64,000 nucleotides of DNA, taken from assembly GCA_964531265.1 (NCBI GenBank), contig CAZHDW010000003.1, positions 62,001-126,000 of the forward strand. The letters run 5' to 3'. A program made the position numbers and the translations under genes. The notes beneath the pieces are model-generated. The model saw only the letters and a program-made list of their open reading frames with translations. It did not search any database and was not told the DNA's origin. This document shows positions 33,587 to 41,880 of the stretch, one piece after another. Within the stretch, counting starts at the first letter, position 1. Each line of letters opens with the position of its first letter. The stretch comes from Hominenteromicrobium sp964531265. Its GTDB lineage: Bacteria > Bacillota > Clostridia > Oscillospirales > Acutalibacteraceae.

Positions 33587-35239
33587 ATGATAACAATCCA
33601 GGGTAAGGGCGTTTCGAAAGGAATCGCCAAAGGGCCGCTGTTTTTCTTTCACCGCCAGTCTGCGTTGATAGAAAAGCGCACAGTAGCAAATATAGAAGCA
33701 GAAAAGGAGCGCCTCGCAAAGGCACAGGCAGAGTCCGTACAGCAGCTTGAGGCACTTGCGGAGAAATGCCGTGAGGAGGCCGAGGAAGCGGTTGTGCTCT
33801 TTGAGACACATGCGATGTTCGTAGAGGATGAGGACTTCACAGCCTGCATCACAGAGCTCCTCGAGGAGGAGAGCTGCAATGCCGAATATGCGGTTGAGCA
33901 GGCAGGAGAGCAGTTTGCGGCAATGCTTGCCGGTATGGATGATCCGTACATGCAGGCACGCTCAGCGGACATCAAGGATGTTGCCAAGAGGATACTCGAT
34001 AACCTCATGGGCATATCCGATACCGGCCTTGAGATGACCGAACCCGTTATTCTCTGCGCAGACGATCTTGCTCCGTCAGAGACACTCCAGCTTGACAAAT
34101 CCAAGATATTGGCATTCGCCACACAGAAGGGCTCAGGAAATTCCCACACAGCCATACTCGCCAGAACAATGGGTATTCCGGCGGTGTGCGGAGCAGGCGA
34201 TGCTTTGCAGGAAAGCTATTCCGGCCGTATGAGCTATATCGACGGCGAGACGGGCGAGCTGATAATCGATCCCGATGCAATAACACTTGCTGCACTCAAG
34301 GAGAAGCACGAGAGACATCTTGAGAACAAGAAGCTGCTTGAGGCCATGAAGGGCCAGGAGGATATCACACTGGACGGCCGCAGGATGATGGTATATTGCA
34401 ACATCGGCTCTCCCGAGGATGTGACCTCCGTGCAGAATAATGACGGTCAGGGAATCGGCCTTTTCCGCTCGGAATTCCTGTATTTGCAGTCCAATGATTA
34501 CCCGACGGAGGAAGAGCAGTTCACAGCATATCGCAATGTTGCGGCTGCCATGAACGGAAAGCGTGTTATCATTCGTACCCTGGATATCGGCGCTGACAAG
34601 CAGGTCGGATATTTCAACATGGAAAAAGAGGAGAACCCGGCACTGGGCGTACGCGCTATCAGAATCTGCCTTAACCGCCCGGAGGTCTTCCGCACACAGC
34701 TTCGTGCGCTGTACAGAGCCTCCGCTTACGGCAAGATTGCCATAATGTTCCCGATGATAACATCCGTATGGGAGGTAAAGGAATGCAAGCGTGCATGCCG
34801 CTGCGTTATGGCTGAGCTTGAGGCAGAGGGCATCCCCTATGACAAGGATACCGAGATCGGCATAATGATAGAAACTCCGGCATCTGTCTTTGTTGCAGAT
34901 GCGCTTGCCAAGGAGGTCGACTTCTTCTCGGTTGGCACAAATGACCTTATCCAGTACACTCTGGCATGTGACAGGCAGTCAAATGACCTCGGAAAGTTCT
35001 TTGATCCGCATCACCCGGCTGTTATGCGTGCACTGAAAATGGCTGCGGATGCAGCACATGCCGCCGGTATTTGGATCGGCATCTGCGGTGAGCTTGCAGC
35101 GGATCTCAGCCTGCTGCCTACATTCCTTGCAATCGGCATTGATGAGCTCTCCGTTTCCCCGGCTTCCGTACTGCCACTCCGTGCAGCAATACGCAAGAGT
35201 ATTGCCAAGACCTGCACACTCGAAATGCTCGAGTCCTGA
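33587..35239 (+). CDS. ptsI: PTS enzyme I (PEP-protein phosphotransferase)
   Basis: Cytoplasmic enzyme I (550 aa) that transfers phosphate from PEP to HPr. The N-terminal HPr-binding domain is followed by the phospho-His motif GSGNSHTAILAR (usual GGxTSHTAIxAR; the Gly-Ser-Gly start is slightly divergent). The PEP-binding barrel has GIGLFRSEFLY, DIGADKQ, NPALGVRAIR, GIMIETPA and SVGTNDLIQYTLA, with the C-terminal catalytic Cys in GICGELA. GGGGAG precedes the ATG, 20 bp after ptsH. Confidence 0.96.
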   Translation: MITIQGKGVSKGIAKGPLFFFHRQSALIEKRTVANIEAEKERLAKAQAESVQQLEALAEKCREEAEEAVVLFETHAMFVEDEDFTACITELLEEESCNAEYAVEQAGEQFAAMLAGMDDPYMQARSADIKDVAKRILDNLMGISDTGLEMTEPVILCADDLAPSETLQLDKSKILAFATQKGSGNSHTAILARTMGIPAVCGAGDALQESYSGRMSYIDGETGELIIDPDAITLAALKEKHERHLENKKLLEAMKGQEDITLDGRRMMVYCNIGSPEDVTSVQNNDGQGIGLFRSEFLYLQSNDYPTEEEQFTAYRNVAAAMNGKRVIIRTLDIGADKQVGYFNMEKEENPALGVRAIRICLNRPEVFRTQLRALYRASAYGKIAIMFPMITSVWEVKECKRACRCVMAELEAEGIPYDKDTEIGIMIETPASVFVADALAKEVDFFSVGTNDLIQYTLACDRQSNDLGKFFDPHHPAVMRALKMAADAAHAAGIWIGICGELAADLSLLPTFLAIGIDELSVSPASVLPLRAAIRKSIAKTCTLEMLES

Positions 35240-35266
35240 TTAAGAGTTTGTCTTCATAATATATAC

Positions 35267-35306
35267 GCGAAGGGCCGCACCCATTAATTTGGATGCGGCC
35301 CTTCGC
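35267..35306. terminator. Hairpin at end of pts operon
   Basis: Thirteen-bp GC-rich stem GCGAAGGGCCGCA / TGCGGCCCTTCGC with a 14-nt loop; no strong U-run; convergent with the M29 gene. Confidence 0.75.
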
Positions 35307-35331
35307 TATGCAAAAATAATATCAGTTTATA

Positions 35332-36543
35332 TTACAGCGCAAAATCGCCGTTGTCGAATACGACTACCTCGCGGCCATCCTCAGTTGTGCCGACGATGTG
35401 CATATCCGGTGTGCCAACCATGAAGTCGATGTGGATCTGAGAATCGTTGAAGGTCCACTCGCTGTCTTTGGGCAACGGAGAACCCAGTGCACGTCCGAGT
35501 GCCAGGTGGCAGGATGCGTTCTCATCGATAAGAGTTGTGTAATAGACAACATTGGACATGGAGATCGGAGAGTGATACTCAACGAGAGCGACCTCGCCGA
35601 GATAGCCTGCGTTCTCATCCATTGAAACAAGTGCCTCGAGCATTTCCTTACCCTCGTTTGCAATGACCTCAACGACCTTGCCGTTTTCAAAGCGGAAGCC
35701 GAAATTCTCTATGCTCTTGCCGCCGAGAACCAGGGGCTTGGAAGCGTAGATAACACCCTCTGCGCCGTACTTTTCAGGTGAGGTGCAGATCTCCTCGGAG
35801 GGGATATTCGGGTGGTAGGAGATGAAATTCTCCGGTCTGGGGCCGTCATAGCAGAACTTTGAGAACGGAGTGAGCGGAACTGTGAAGTCCGTGCCGTTGG
35901 AGGCTGTGTAGTGCAGCTTAGTAAACTTGTACTCATCGATCTTTCTGCCGCGCTCGGAATTCTTGCGGGACTTTTCCTCCCAGGCTTCAACCGGGTCGTT
36001 TGTCTCATCGATGTAGCAGAGCTTGAGCAGCAGCTCCCAGAGAGCGTCGAGGGCATTCTCCTTGGGCACATCCTTGAGGATGTATTCTGCCCACTGCTGG
36101 GTGGGTATCATGGCGATGAGCCACTGGCAGTGCTTTTCGCGGCTTGCCTTTCTCATGATATTGCGCACAGCATCGGTATGTGCGAAAATAGCGTTTGCCT
36201 GTGCCTCCGGAACATCCTCCATGAGCTTGGGGTTAACTCCCTCAAGACGCACGTAGCACGCACCCTCATCGAGGTACTGCTGGCACTGAAGCTCCTCCCA
36301 TGTCTCGACCTTGCGCATATCGGCATCACTGCGATACTTTGCGGCAATTTTCATGTTCGGCTCGTCAAGATAATGCACGATGACATTGGATGCGCCGAGC
36401 TTGTAGCATTCTTCTGCGAATATCGGTGTGAAATCTGCGCCCTCGATAGCAGCCTCAACGAGCACCGGCTGTCCCGGCTGAACGTTCAGACCGACGCGAG
36501 CCAGTGTGTACGCATATTTTCTTTTCATTTGTTCAAGATTCAT
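35332..36543 (-). CDS. M29-family aminopeptidase
   Basis: Thermophilic-aminopeptidase-type metallo-aminopeptidase (403 aa, AmpS/PepS-like), releasing N-terminal residues from peptides in the cytoplasm. Family features visible are NVQPGQPVLVEAAIEGADF, the metal-site region SEEICTSPEKYGAEGVIYA, ENFGFRFENGKVVE and the C-terminal LGRALGSPLPKDSEWTFNDSQIHIDFMVGTPDM. The ATG at 36543 has AGAGGTTG upstream; a longer frame to 36606 overlaps the leader. Confidence 0.93.
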   Translation of the reverse strand: MNLEQMKRKYAYTLARVGLNVQPGQPVLVEAAIEGADFTPIFAEECYKLGASNVIVHYLDEPNMKIAAKYRSDADMRKVETWEELQCQQYLDEGACYVRLEGVNPKLMEDVPEAQANAIFAHTDAVRNIMRKASREKHCQWLIAMIPTQQWAEYILKDVPKENALDALWELLLKLCYIDETNDPVEAWEEKSRKNSERGRKIDEYKFTKLHYTASNGTDFTVPLTPFSKFCYDGPRPENFISYHPNIPSEEICTSPEKYGAEGVIYASKPLVLGGKSIENFGFRFENGKVVEVIANEGKEMLEALVSMDENAGYLGEVALVEYHSPISMSNVVYYTTLIDENASCHLALGRALGSPLPKDSEWTFNDSQIHIDFMVGTPDMHIVGTTEDGREVVVFDNGDFAL

Positions 36544-36637
36544 TTTGCAACCTCTTTTCTCATGTAGGTTCATGTTACGGCTATGCGGAGCTTTTCCGAA
36601 AGCCATGTTGCTCCTAAAAACTACAACATATGCTAAT

Positions 36638-36666
36638 ACTATACTCCTTTAAAGCGCGATAGTCAA
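36638..36666 (-). promoter_or_regulatory. Promoter of M29 aminopeptidase
   Basis: Minus-strand TTGACT (36661-36666), 17 bp, TATAGT (36638-36643). Confidence 0.8.
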
Positions 36667-36707
36667 TTCGTATTTTGCAATTTTTCGAAAAAAACTTGCA
36701 TTTTTAC

Positions 36708-38189
36708 TTATTTTGAGTCTGCCATGGCTGTTTTTGAAGTGAGGGCAAGGTCTTCATCGGAGCATGCCCGAACTTTAATTACGATGATCCGGTCATAGGA
36801 CATCAGTCGTTCGCTCTCGACTGTCAGGCTTTCCGGAGAAAATGTGTGCACTCCGTTTCCGACATCGAAGGCCAGTGCGGCGATGACCATGCTGTCCCCG
36901 GGGGCGATTTCATACATTTTTTCCTCTTCAAAGGATGCGAATGACCAGCCGAGGATGTCCTGCGCATCCGGGGAAGCAAAGTAGGTCAGAAGGCTTCCGC
37001 CGGATTCGTCCGTATCAATTTGAATATCCACGCCCGTATAGACTTCATTTTCCTTGCGAAGCTGTACTTTCAGGCCGAGCCTTTTTGTCTCCTTTGCGGC
37101 AGTGACGATTGAACTTTTAGAGCAGGTTCCGTTTATCCACTGTTCCGCCCATATTTCACAGCCGTTTACGGCGTTGCTGAAATCCAGAGCATACTCGGCC
37201 GCAAATCCGTTGCCGGGAGTGGAATGCTCGATAAGCTTGACACTGTCGGTGGGGGAGAGCGGCTCGGTCAGGAAGCATACAGCGAGCACGACGCACAATA
37301 CGACTGCGACAACTGCACCGAGCAGAGCCGGCTTGCGGTACTTGAGTATCGCCCGTACACGCCTTGAGATATCATTTTCGCTGAAGGCTGTGGGGCAGAC
37401 GGATATGCTGAAATTGCCGCTGCTGTAGGTGAGCAGAGCCTGTGCGTAATCGGCGCGCTGTTCGTTATCAAGCTGTGAGATAGCCCGTTCGTCACATGCA
37501 AGCTCGATATCCCTGCAAAAGAGAATGTATGCCAGCCATATCAAAGGGTTGAACCAATGAACGGAAAGCAGAATATAGGCGATGAGCTTTCGGATATGGT
37601 CTTTTCGGGCCAGGTGGGCGTTCTCATGCAGAATGGCATACTCGCAGGCCTTGTCATCGGAGCCGAACGGGATATAGATCCTCGGTCGGAATACTCCGAG
37701 TATGAACGGTGAACGTACAAGGTCTGAACGGTATATATTGTCAGTATATCGTACCGAGAAAGCCAATTTGTGCGCCAACAGCGCATAGCTAATCGCGGCA
37801 TACAGGAGCATAGCGGCCATGCCGATAAGCCAGACGGCGATGAGCACCGGGGTGAGTATTTGCAGCGGGTTTGCACTGTCCCCGATGCCTGGTGAAAGGG
37901 AATCGGCCAACAGGTTATTTATCGGCTCGTTTATAAACTCAATGCCCGTATCAACGCTCGGTGTCGTATCTGAAAGGATCGATGAACTGACGATTTCGGC
38001 ACTCGGTATCAGACTGAACGCACTCTGTATGGAAAAGGGAAAAACCAGACGAAGAGCCACTATCATCCAGAGAAGTGTGGCGGCCGATTTTGAAGCCCTT
38101 TTCAGAAACAGCCTGACAAGCAGCACGGCAAGCACAGTCCATGCGGCGGATATGCTCGTGTTTATTATGTCGAAGAACAGGTCTGTCAT
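36708..38189 (-). CDS. BlaR1/MecR1-type M56 membrane metalloprotease
   Basis: Membrane-embedded zinc protease (493 aa) of the antirepressor family. Membrane helices occur near 10-55, 110-140 and 300-320. The HExxH zinc motif is in AILHENAHLARKDH and the distal Glu in ELACDERAIS. The extracytoplasmic C-terminus (about 325-493) is beta-rich and lacks the penicillin-binding SxxK domain of true BlaR1, so beta-lactam sensing is unlikely. Its ATG is one base after the BlaI stop. It should inactivate BlaI in response to an envelope signal. Confidence 0.92.
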   Translation of the reverse strand: MTDLFFDIINTSISAAWTVLAVLLVRLFLKRASKSAATLLWMIVALRLVFPFSIQSAFSLIPSAEIVSSSILSDTTPSVDTGIEFINEPINNLLADSLSPGIGDSANPLQILTPVLIAVWLIGMAAMLLYAAISYALLAHKLAFSVRYTDNIYRSDLVRSPFILGVFRPRIYIPFGSDDKACEYAILHENAHLARKDHIRKLIAYILLSVHWFNPLIWLAYILFCRDIELACDERAISQLDNEQRADYAQALLTYSSGNFSISVCPTAFSENDISRRVRAILKYRKPALLGAVVAVVLCVVLAVCFLTEPLSPTDSVKLIEHSTPGNGFAAEYALDFSNAVNGCEIWAEQWINGTCSKSSIVTAAKETKRLGLKVQLRKENEVYTGVDIQIDTDESGGSLLTYFASPDAQDILGWSFASFEEEKMYEIAPGDSMVIAALAFDVGNGVHTFSPESLTVESERLMSYDRIIVIKVRACSDEDLALTSKTAMADSK

Positions 38190-38190
38190 G

Positions 38191-38556
38191 TCAGCCCCCC
38201 CTTCTGATATCGTCTATCATTTTCTGTATTTCGGAAAGCTCCCCGTCGGAGAGCTTTCTCTGCTTTGTAAAAGCGGCAAGAAATTCCGGTATTGAGCCGG
38301 AGAACCTGCTTTCGACAAAGGTTTCTATTTCGCCGGCCTGTGCCTCCTCCTTGGATATCACCGAGGTTACTGTACCGTCCCGATTCATTACCACGCCGCG
38401 GTCGCTGAGACGCTTTATGACGGTGTAGGTGGTAGTACGCTTCCAGCCGAGCTTATCAAGGCATATTTTTGAAAGCTCCGCTGCGGTCACCGGTTCATTT
38501 TCCCAGAGTATAAGGCAGAAGCGGTATTCACTTTCGTTGATTTTCGGTTTATTCAT
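38191..38556 (-). CDS. BlaI/MecI-family repressor
   Basis: A 121-residue winged-helix repressor. The HTH covers ITE-like start ESEYRFCLILWENEPVTAAELSKICLDKLGWKRTTTYTVIKRLSDRGVV; the C-terminal dimerisation helices end in IQKMIDDIRRGG. BlaI proteins are cleaved after signal transmission by the M56 partner encoded next. AAGGAGG precedes the ATG at 38556; the frame extends to 38619 but crosses the promoter, so that start is rejected. Two operator palindromes lie directly upstream. Confidence 0.95.
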   Translation of the reverse strand: MNKPKINESEYRFCLILWENEPVTAAELSKICLDKLGWKRTTTYTVIKRLSDRGVVMNRDGTVTSVISKEEAQAGEIETFVESRFSGSIPEFLAAFTKQRKLSDGELSEIQKMIDDIRRGG

Positions 38557-38571
38557 TGTACAGCCTCCTTG

Positions 38572-38626
38572 TCTACAGTTGTAGAACTCACGCCTATATT
38601 CTACAATAGTAGACAGCATATGTCAA
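38572..38626 (-). promoter_or_regulatory. Promoter with two BlaI operators
   Basis: Minus-strand consensus TTGACA (38621-38626), 17 bp, TAGAAT (38598-38603). Operator 1 at 38600-38613 (TCTAC-AATA-GTAGA) covers the -10 and spacer; operator 2 at 38572-38585 (TCTACA-GT-TGTAGA) lies downstream. Centres are 28 bp apart. Both match the TACA/TGTA core of BlaI/MecI sites, predicting autorepression. Confidence 0.88.
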
Positions 38627-38655
38627 GCATCATTTCCGTCAAATACCGCAAACGC

Positions 38656-38694
38656 AAAAAGAGAGCTGCTCTGCCGTAGCAGAACCGCTCTCTT
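38656..38694. terminator. Hairpin upstream of the BlaI promoter
   Basis: AAAGAGAG-(C)-TG...CTCTGC / GCAGA...GCTCTCTTT imperfect stem ending the minus-strand transcript that comes from the second BlaI-like gene. Confidence 0.65.
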
Positions 38695-38699
38695 TGATC

Positions 38700-38980
38700 G
38701 TGAAATGATTCAAAGCATATTGTTATCAGAATTAAAATTTACAGTACAGCAAATGATGCCGTATCATAAAAGACATGAAATGCACGACACAATGCCGCAC
38801 GAATACTTTTCAATAACAACTGCACAGGGTAAACCACACTTTCAGTGTGTGATCCGACCGCCGCCTATTAGCGTTCGAATATATGCGTTAGCTCCTCCAA
38901 ATTTCACCGACTCTGCTATAGCGACCCGAAAATGTTGTCGTTATGCAAGCCGTTTTGACCGATTGAACACCCTGAAAGCG
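38700..38980. other. Gap with no supported gene
   Basis: About 280 bp between the hairpin and the second BlaI-like gene. An open frame at 38705-39004 (plus) has no ribosome site, low-complexity translation and overlaps the next gene, so it is not called. A CACACT-TTC-AGTGTG hairpin lies near 38837-38851. On the minus strand a GGAGGAGC sequence is not followed by a start codon. Confidence 0.5.
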
Positions 38981-39379
38981 TTACTCGGCTTCAACTACCG
39001 GTGACCCGTTTGCAATATCGGTAAGAGAAGCAATCAACTCTTCCACATCCTTTTTATCGGAATTACATAGCTCCGATACTGCAAGCTGTACAAAGCGCTT
39101 CTTGTCCACACCGCGCTTGAAAGCGAGCTGAATATAATACTGCTCCTTACTGAGTGCCGGCTTCAACAAACGTGCATACTGTGTGTTGTACTGCACACGT
39201 CCGCAAATCTTAATAGCACCCTTCTTCTCGAGAGAGCGCAACATAATAAGCAGGTAGCTGTCCCTCCAGGTGCGTTTTTTGCAAAGCTCAAGAATATCGT
39301 TGCTGGTGACGGGTTTACCGTATTCCCACATAAAATTCATGACCTCTTCTTCACGCTCTGTTAACTTGATAACATCCAT
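38981..39379 (-). CDS. Second BlaI/MecI-like regulator (stand-alone)
   Basis: A 132-residue winged-helix protein related to BlaI: LTEREEEVMNFMWEYGKPVTSNDILELCKKRTWRDSYLLIMLRSLEKKGAI, then a C-terminal helical half. No M56 partner follows it. The ATG at 39379 has GGGAGGTG eight bases upstream; an ATG at 39400 lies on the wrong side of that site. A minus-strand TTGACA-17-TAGACT promoter is visible at about 39427-39455. No TACA/TGTA operator was seen there, so it may recognise another site or target. Confidence 0.85.
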   Translation of the reverse strand: MDVIKLTEREEEVMNFMWEYGKPVTSNDILELCKKRTWRDSYLLIMLRSLEKKGAIKICGRVQYNTQYARLLKPALSKEQYYIQLAFKRGVDKKRFVQLAVSELCNSDKKDVEELIASLTDIANGSPVVEAE

Positions 39380-39496
39380 CCATTCTTCACCTCCCGCCAA
39401 CGATTATTTCATCCCATTAATAAAGTCTAACATCAATTTTAACGTATGTCAACATCATTGAGGGCCGAAATCGGGGGTGATAATAAATGTTTGTTG

Positions 39497-39533
39497 AAAA
39501 AAATGAACCATTTGAAATTCTCATTCCAAATGG
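39497..39533 (-). terminator. Terminator of substrate-binding lipoprotein gene
   Basis: Minus-strand CCATTTG-(G)-AAT / ATT-(T)-CAAATGG stem followed by TTCATTTTTTT. Confidence 0.85.
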
Positions 39534-39546
39534 CTCGTTTACTGGT

Positions 39547-40863
39547 TTATTCTGTTGTGTGCGGTTCTACCGAACCGGTGCCGTCAGCGCCGGGTGCCGG
39601 TGTTGTACCGGGTGTGCCGATGACGGAGCCATCCGCCTTAATTGCATTTTCACTGTAGAGTGTCGCAAGTGTTACCGCGTCCGCCTCGCCCGTGCTGTCG
39701 AGCTGGTTTGCGGTCTGGAAGGCCCTGACAGCCTCCGCTGTAACATTGCCGTAATAGCCGTCGTATTCCTCTGTGAGGTATCCGAGCTCGGAGAGTCTCT
39801 GTTGCATATAATATACGTTTTCGCCCTGCTCGCCACTCGGTATCGGATCGAAGCTCGGCATCGGTGTGGGTTCCGTGGAGGGCTCGGGAGTGGGCTCCGG
39901 AGTCGGTGTGGGAATCTCCATCGTGACGGAAGCCTCGCTCGATTCCGTAAGCTCGGGATATGCAAGCCCCATCATTTCGATTGCAGCCTCATAAACTGTG
40001 CGTCCCTGCCATACCATATAGCTGTCGTCGATAAAATATACGCGTCTGTTGATGACCGCGGAGAGCTCCGCGTATTCCGAAGCGGAGAGAAGCTCATCCT
40101 TGACAGCTTCTGTGCAGAAGATCATAGTGGGGTCACTGAGCAGCAGATCCTGTACATCGAATTCGCCGCCGGTGCGTCCCTTGAATACATTTGTAAGGCC
40201 CATATAGGACATCATAACGCTTCCGAGTTGGTCGCCGGTAACGGCCTTGCCGGAAAGATCGGATATATAGCAGGCGGTAACTACCGTGGAGCTGTCGGGA
40301 ACGAGGCGGGCAAGGTCATCGAGTGAAGAGAAAATCTTCTGTGCTGCCTTTATGCCTGCATTGTAGCCGGTCGTGGAGCCGTTCAAAACGGTACCAACCT
40401 GGCCGTAGAGACGTTCAAAATCCTCGCGGTTAACAGCGCTGCTGAGCTCGATCACCTGCACACCGGCCTCGGTAAAGGAGGCGGCTGTCGCCTCGTCGAT
40501 ATCATCCGTCAGAACAATGTCAGGGTCTGCCGCAAGTATCGCAGCGGTATCGTTTGCCGCAGCTTTTTTGAGTACCTGAAGCTCGGGCTGTGTGCAGTCC
40601 TCGCTGCCGATGACAAGGCTTGTTTCATAGCCCATTGCAAGAATAACATCGGCCAGACTGCCGGAAAGCACTGCAACGCGCTGAGGTCTCTGGTCTATGG
40701 TCATCTCGTTTACGGTCACAGGATATTCGTTGCTTGCCACAAGCGTCTCAACATTTCTCGGCTGAGAGCAGCCTGCAACGGAAAGTGCTATCAGAATGCA
40801 TAGCACAACGGCAAGCGCACGGCGCATATTTCCAATAGTTATCATGATATCATTTGCCGACAC
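39547..40863 (-). CDS. BtuF/FepB-like substrate-binding lipoprotein with peptidoglycan-binding domain
   Basis: Extracellular lipoprotein (about 438 aa). The signal sequence MRRALAVVLCILIALSVAGC ends in a lipobox Cys. A periplasmic-binding-protein-2 (cobalamin/siderophore type) domain follows: QRPQRVAVLSGSLADVILAMGYETSLVIG to about residue 320. A PTPEPTPEPSTEPTPMPS linker then leads to a PG_binding_1 repeat (YYMQQRLSELGYLTEEYDGYYGNVTAEAVRAFQ). No ABC permease or ATPase is adjacent. Start is uncertain: GTG at 40863 has GAGGAG ten bases upstream; ATGs at 40845 and 40827 have weaker sites. Confidence 0.88.
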   Translation of the reverse strand: MSANDIMITIGNMRRALAVVLCILIALSVAGCSQPRNVETLVASNEYPVTVNEMTIDQRPQRVAVLSGSLADVILAMGYETSLVIGSEDCTQPELQVLKKAAANDTAAILAADPDIVLTDDIDEATAASFTEAGVQVIELSSAVNREDFERLYGQVGTVLNGSTTGYNAGIKAAQKIFSSLDDLARLVPDSSTVVTACYISDLSGKAVTGDQLGSVMMSYMGLTNVFKGRTGGEFDVQDLLLSDPTMIFCTEAVKDELLSASEYAELSAVINRRVYFIDDSYMVWQGRTVYEAAIEMMGLAYPELTESSEASVTMEIPTPTPEPTPEPSTEPTPMPSFDPIPSGEQGENVYYMQQRLSELGYLTEEYDGYYGNVTAEAVRAFQTANQLDSTGEADAVTLATLYSENAIKADGSVIGTPGTTPAPGADGTGSVEPHTTE

Positions 40864-40977
40864 AATATCGGCGCTCCTCGCTTTCTGATTATCCCCGTGC
40901 AGCGAGCATACGTGCACAAGTTATAAATATTTTAACCGCAAACTACCCTTTGTGTCAACCTTTTCATCATAAAACGC

Positions 40978-41006
40978 TTGACTTTTTATATAAAAACCTA
41001 TAAAAT
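40978..41006 (+). promoter_or_regulatory. Promoter of tRNA-Ser
   Basis: TTGACT (40978-40983), 17 bp, TAAAAT (41001-41006), about 58 bp before the tRNA. Confidence 0.8.
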
Positions 41007-41064
41007 ATGTGTTACCGTAGGTGGTTTCCGCAATTTTGGTCGCATACGGCTGATAACATAATAT

Positions 41065-41158
41065 GGAGATGTACCCAAGTGGTTGAAGGGTCCGCACTCG
41101 AAATGCGGTAGGTCGGGAGTTCCCCGGCGCAAGAGTTCAAATCTCTTCATCTCCGCCA
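41065..41158 (+). tRNA. tRNA-Ser (CGA)
   Basis: 94-nt class-II tRNA. Acceptor stem GGAGATG / CATCTCC, discriminator G, encoded CCA at 41156-41158. Anticodon stem CCGCA/TGCGG with loop CTCGAAA gives anticodon CGA (41099-41101), reading UCG. The long variable arm (GTCGGGAGTTCCCCGGC region) and TTCAAAT T-loop fit tRNA-Ser. Confidence 0.97.
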
Positions 41159-41160
41159 GA

Positions 41161-41192
41161 AAAAGGCATCTGCTGAATGCAGATGCCTTTTT
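41161..41192 (+). terminator. Terminator after tRNA-Ser
   Basis: AAAAGGCATCTGC / GCAGATGCCTTTTT stem with a 5-nt TGAAT loop and U-run. Confidence 0.95.
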
Positions 41193-41266
41193 AAACTGTA
41201 TCCTATTTCCATGAGTGTAATAGCTTCGTTATGCTATACGTTTGAAAGCACAAAAGCTCCCTGAGG

Positions 41267-41707
41267 TCAGTCATCAAGGAGCTTTTTACTTGCGGCGTCC
41301 GTTTTACCGTCAAGAATATCCTGTAGTGTTACGGAATCGAGGTATTCGTTTATTATTCGGTCAAGCTCATACCACAGGGGAAGTGTCAGACAGGTGTCCC
41401 TGCGTGTGCAATCGGCCGCATTGTTTGTAAGGCAGGCTACCGGGGCCATATTGCCCTCGGTTACGCGCAGTACAGAGCCGACAGTGCATTTGTCGGGAGC
41501 TACCGCAAGCCGATAACCGCCCTGAAAGCCACGGCTCGTAAGCAGAATATTGGCCTTGCTGAGTGCCGGTACAATCTGTTCCAGATATTTTTTTGAGATT
41601 CCCTGTCGCTGTGCGATATCCTTAAGGCAAACGCAGCCCTGCTGCTGATTTATTGCCAGATCCAGCAGCATGCGGAGCGCATAGCGCCCTTTGGTTGAGA
41701 TCTTCAT
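41267..41707 (-). CDS. Rrf2-family transcriptional regulator (possible Fe-S type)
   Basis: A 146-residue Rrf2 protein with the family start MKISTKGRYALRMLLDLA and HTH KDIAQRQGISKKYLEQIVPALSKANIL. Three Cys in CLTNNAADCTRRDTC (spacing C-x7-C-x5-C) resemble the cluster loop of IscR-type members, so it may sense iron-sulfur or redox status. No isc/suf genes are in the window. A minus-strand promoter TTGCAA-17-TATGAT is at 41741-41769. Divergent from the GDPD-PHP gene. Confidence 0.93.
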   Translation of the reverse strand: MKISTKGRYALRMLLDLAINQQQGCVCLKDIAQRQGISKKYLEQIVPALSKANILLTSRGFQGGYRLAVAPDKCTVGSVLRVTEGNMAPVACLTNNAADCTRRDTCLTLPLWYELDRIINEYLDSVTLQDILDGKTDAASKKLLDD

Positions 41708-41794
41708 TGCAAGTCCTCTCTTTACGGTTAGTACAAGCTTATCATAACATGCTTTAACCGCTTTTGCAAGCCAAATAACAGAGGTATATTACGC

Positions 41795-41823
41795 TTGCAT
41801 CCTAAATTGTGTTGCAGTATAAT
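41795..41823 (+). promoter_or_regulatory. Promoter of the GDPD-PHP fusion gene
   Basis: TTGCAT (41795-41800), 17 bp, consensus TATAAT (41818-41823). It is back to back with the Rrf2 promoter (41741-41769), so Rrf2 could control both. Confidence 0.8.
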
Positions 41824-41880
41824 GACGTTGGATAATATCTGCACGTGTTATTGCGCAGATAAATAACGGAGGGATATCAA

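Noticed and set aside
38971..38984. Possible catabolite-responsive element (TGAAAGCGTTAC)
   Set aside because: Lies at the 3' end of the second BlaI-like gene with no promoter nearby; the HPr here also lacks Ser46, so CcpA control is doubtful.
38705..39004. 99-codon plus-strand frame between the two BlaI-type genes
   Set aside because: No ribosome binding site, no family resemblance, and its end overlaps the real minus-strand gene.
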